The notes under the pieces: generated by a model | The model's database searches: none | Seen by the model: the letters and a program-made list of their open reading frames with translations, nothing else | What the model was told of the DNA's origin: nothing | DNA from: CAZKCI01 sp964551475 | Lineage (GTDB): Bacteria > Auribacterota > Erginobacteria > Erginobacterales > CAZKCI01 | Assembly (NCBI GenBank): GCA_964551475.1 | Contig: CAZKCI010000100.1 | Location: forward strand, 1-22,868 | Length of the DNA stretch: 22,868 nt | Direction of reading: 5' to 3' | Part shown: positions 19,458-22,868 of the stretch, piece after piece | How the letters are laid out: every line of letters begins with the position of its first letter | Position numbering within the stretch: the stretch's first letter is position 1 | Program-made: the position numbers and the translations under genes

Positions 19458-21219
19458 ATGGCCCGCCTCTATCCTCCCGAGCTCCTGGAGACGATCCAGG
19501 CTCACAACGACATCGTCGAAGTGGTCTCCCGCTACCTTGCCTTGAAGAAGGCGGGCGGGACCTACAAGGCGCTCTGCCCCTTCCATTCCGAGAAGACCCC
19601 CTCATTTTTCGTCAACCCCCAGCGCCAGATTTTTCACTGTTTCGGCTGCGGGGCGGGCGGCGACGTCTTCTCCTTCTTGATGCGCCAGGACAACCTGACC
19701 TTCCCCGAGGCGGTGCGCACACTCGCCGAACGGGCGGGGATCCCGTTGCCCGAGTTCGGGCAGGAGGAGCTCACCCGCCGCGACCGGCTCTTGAAGCTCC
19801 ATGGACTGGCGGCGGACTTTTATCACTGGGGGCTCACGAAGTCCAAGAACGGGGAGATCGCCCGGAAATACCTCGCCCGACGGAAGATCACGGCCGAAAC
19901 GATCACGTCCTTCCGCCTCGGCTACGCCCAGCCCTCCTGGGATTCTTTCGTCAACCATGCGCAGAAAAAGGGCTATCCCCTGGAACTGATCGTGGAGGGG
20001 GGGCTGGCGATCAAGCGGGCTGAGAAGGATGGGGGCTACGATCGTTTTCGCCACCGGCTGATCGTGCCGGTCTGCGACAGCCAGGGGCGGGTGGTCGCCT
20101 TCGGCGGGCGGGTTTTCGATGACAGCCAGCCCAAATACATCAACTCGCCCGAGACCCCCCTCTTCCGGAAAGGGCAGATGCTCTTCGGCCTCCACCTGGC
20201 CCGGGAGGCGATCGCGGAGGCGGGGGAGGCGATTCTGGGGGAGGGCTATTTCGACGTCATCCGGGCCCACCAGGAGGGCGTGAAGAACATGGTCTGCTCC
20301 CAGGGGACCGCCTTCACCGAGGTCCAGGCGCAGATCTTCAAGCGCTACACGGACACGGTGGTGACCGCCTTCGACGCCGACCCGGCCGGCGTGGAGGCCT
20401 CCCTCAGGGGGCTGGCCATTTTTCTCCAGAAGAACTTCGAGGTCCGGATCGCCCTCCTCCCCGAAGGCTCGGACCCGGACAGCTTCATCGCCCAGGAGGG
20501 GGCGGAGGCTTTCCGGCGCGCAGTGAAGAACGCCGCCCCCCTCATCGACTTCAAGCTCTCCGAGCTCTGCCGGAGGAACGATGTCCGGACCGACCGCGGG
20601 AAGCTCAAGGTTGTGAAGGAGATGCTGGAGACGATCGGGGCGATCGAGTCGGCCGTGCTCCGGGACAGCTACGTGAAGAAGCTCGCCGCCGCGCTCGGTG
20701 TCTCGGAAGCGGCGGTGAGGGAGGAGATCGGCAAGCGCCGTCCGCCCGCCCCGGTCGGCCAGGCGGAGAAGGCGCCGGCGGCGGGAGATAAAACCGAGCT
20801 CATGCTCTTGACATTTCTCATTAATAATGATAATATCTTAAAATTGATTTCTAATGTTTTTGACCCGGAGGATTTCAGCCCGTCGCTCCGGCCGATCGCG
20901 GAGGCGATCGTAGAGCTCTCGCGCGACCAACGTTTCCCCCTCGCCCGCACGCTGCCGCTTTCGCTCCGGGAGCCCGCGCACCAAGAGGCGATCGCGCGCT
21001 GCCTGCTCGCGGGGGAGGGTTTGCCGCCGAACGCCCAGGAGGTCAGGGAAGTGGCGGGGGCGGTGCGGCGCCGGGGGATCCGGGCCAAACTCAACCGCCT
21101 GCGCGACGAGATCGCGCGGGCCGATGCGGCGGGCGGGGAGGTTTCCCGCCTGCAGCAGGAATGCCTCGCGCTCCGCCGGGCTCTGGATGACCTGCCCGCC
21201 CGGATGGAGCACATCTTCG

Positions 21220-21227
<8 letters not shown>
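19458..21227 (+). CDS. dnaG: DnaG, DNA primase
   Basis: A 589-residue enzyme that makes RNA primers for DNA replication and associates with the DnaB helicase. The N-terminal zinc-binding domain has C40, H43, C61 and C64 (CPFH...CFGC). The core includes FRLGYAQPSWDSFVNH and the segment DRFRHRLIVPVCDSQGRVVAFGGR. The Toprim domain has the catalytic Glu in GEGYFDVIRAHQEG (about 262-275) and the acidic pair in TAFDADPAG (about 303-311). The C-terminal part (from about 440) is the expected helicase-binding region. Length is normal. There is no clear ribosome site before ATG 19458. The end overlaps rpoD by 8 bp. DNA at 20808-20864 is markedly A+T-rich, with codons such as TTA, AAA and AAT that are rare elsewhere in the gene. 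Confidence 0.98.
20808..20836 (+). promoter_or_regulatory. Candidate internal promoter for rpoD inside dnaG
   Basis: A perfect TTGACA (20808-20813), a 17-nt spacer and TAATAT (20831-20836, 4 of 6 to consensus). An alternative -10 is GATAAT at 20829-20834 with a 15-nt spacer. The surrounding 57 bp have about 20% G+C by my count, in a gene otherwise near two-thirds. It lies about 380 bp upstream of rpoD. In Escherichia coli, rpoD also has promoters inside dnaG, including a heat-shock one. Activity here is inferred. Confidence 0.55.
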
Positions 21228-22842
<1,615 letters not shown>

Positions 22843-22868
22843 CCTGGCGTGAACGCGCTGATGAGAAC

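Overview
The window is a G+C-rich bacterial segment, by eye about two-thirds G+C. Lipoprotein and Sec signal peptides suggest a diderm cell. Sulfatase-fold lipoproteins, large secreted proteins ending in FG-GAP-like repeats, a PF12831-type FAD oxidoreductase and many palindromic intergenic repeats fit an uncultured lineage of the Planctomycetes-Verrucomicrobia-Chlamydiae neighbourhood, such as the Auribacterota/Omnitrophota type. That placement is inference from gene style; no rRNA or tRNA gene was recognised.

Positions 1-4835 hold a leftward surface-polysaccharide cluster. It has a polysaccharide pyruvyl transferase-family protein, a GT4 glycosyltransferase and an overlapping multi-pass GT-C-type glycosyltransferase, then the start of a sulfatase-fold lipoprotein cut by the window edge. 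A paralogue of that lipoprotein (4889-6292) runs rightward and is followed by a secreted FAD-dependent oxidoreductase (6446-9214). The complete paralogue has Thr where true sulfatases have the formylglycine Cys/Ser, so it is more likely a phosphohydrolase or phosphotransferase than a sulfatase. The GT4 gene carries a 183-bp in-frame block made of two copies of a dispersed palindromic repeat that also occurs intergenically upstream of dnaG.

Positions 9305-15207 hold a leftward group. Two large secreted proteins share one plan: Asp-box repeats, a spacer, then six FG-GAP-like repeats. They are followed by a 79-residue cysteine-rich peptide with six [F/Y]-x-C triplets. The group probably starts from a clear promoter at 15266-15294.

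Positions 15404-22842 are rightward housekeeping genes: grpE, dnaJ and rsmE behind a near-consensus promoter; a NIF3-like (DUF34) protein with its own promoter; and dnaG-rpoD, the core of the macromolecular synthesis operon. A very A+T-rich island inside dnaG looks like an internal rpoD promoter. Codon use changes in the last 300 or so bases of rpoD, which raises the possibility of an assembly join.

Most intergenic gaps contain a perfect or near-perfect inverted repeat. Two repeat families with unrelated sequences share one architecture: short terminal inverted repeats enclosing two small hairpins. No gap longer than 300 bases lacks a gene.
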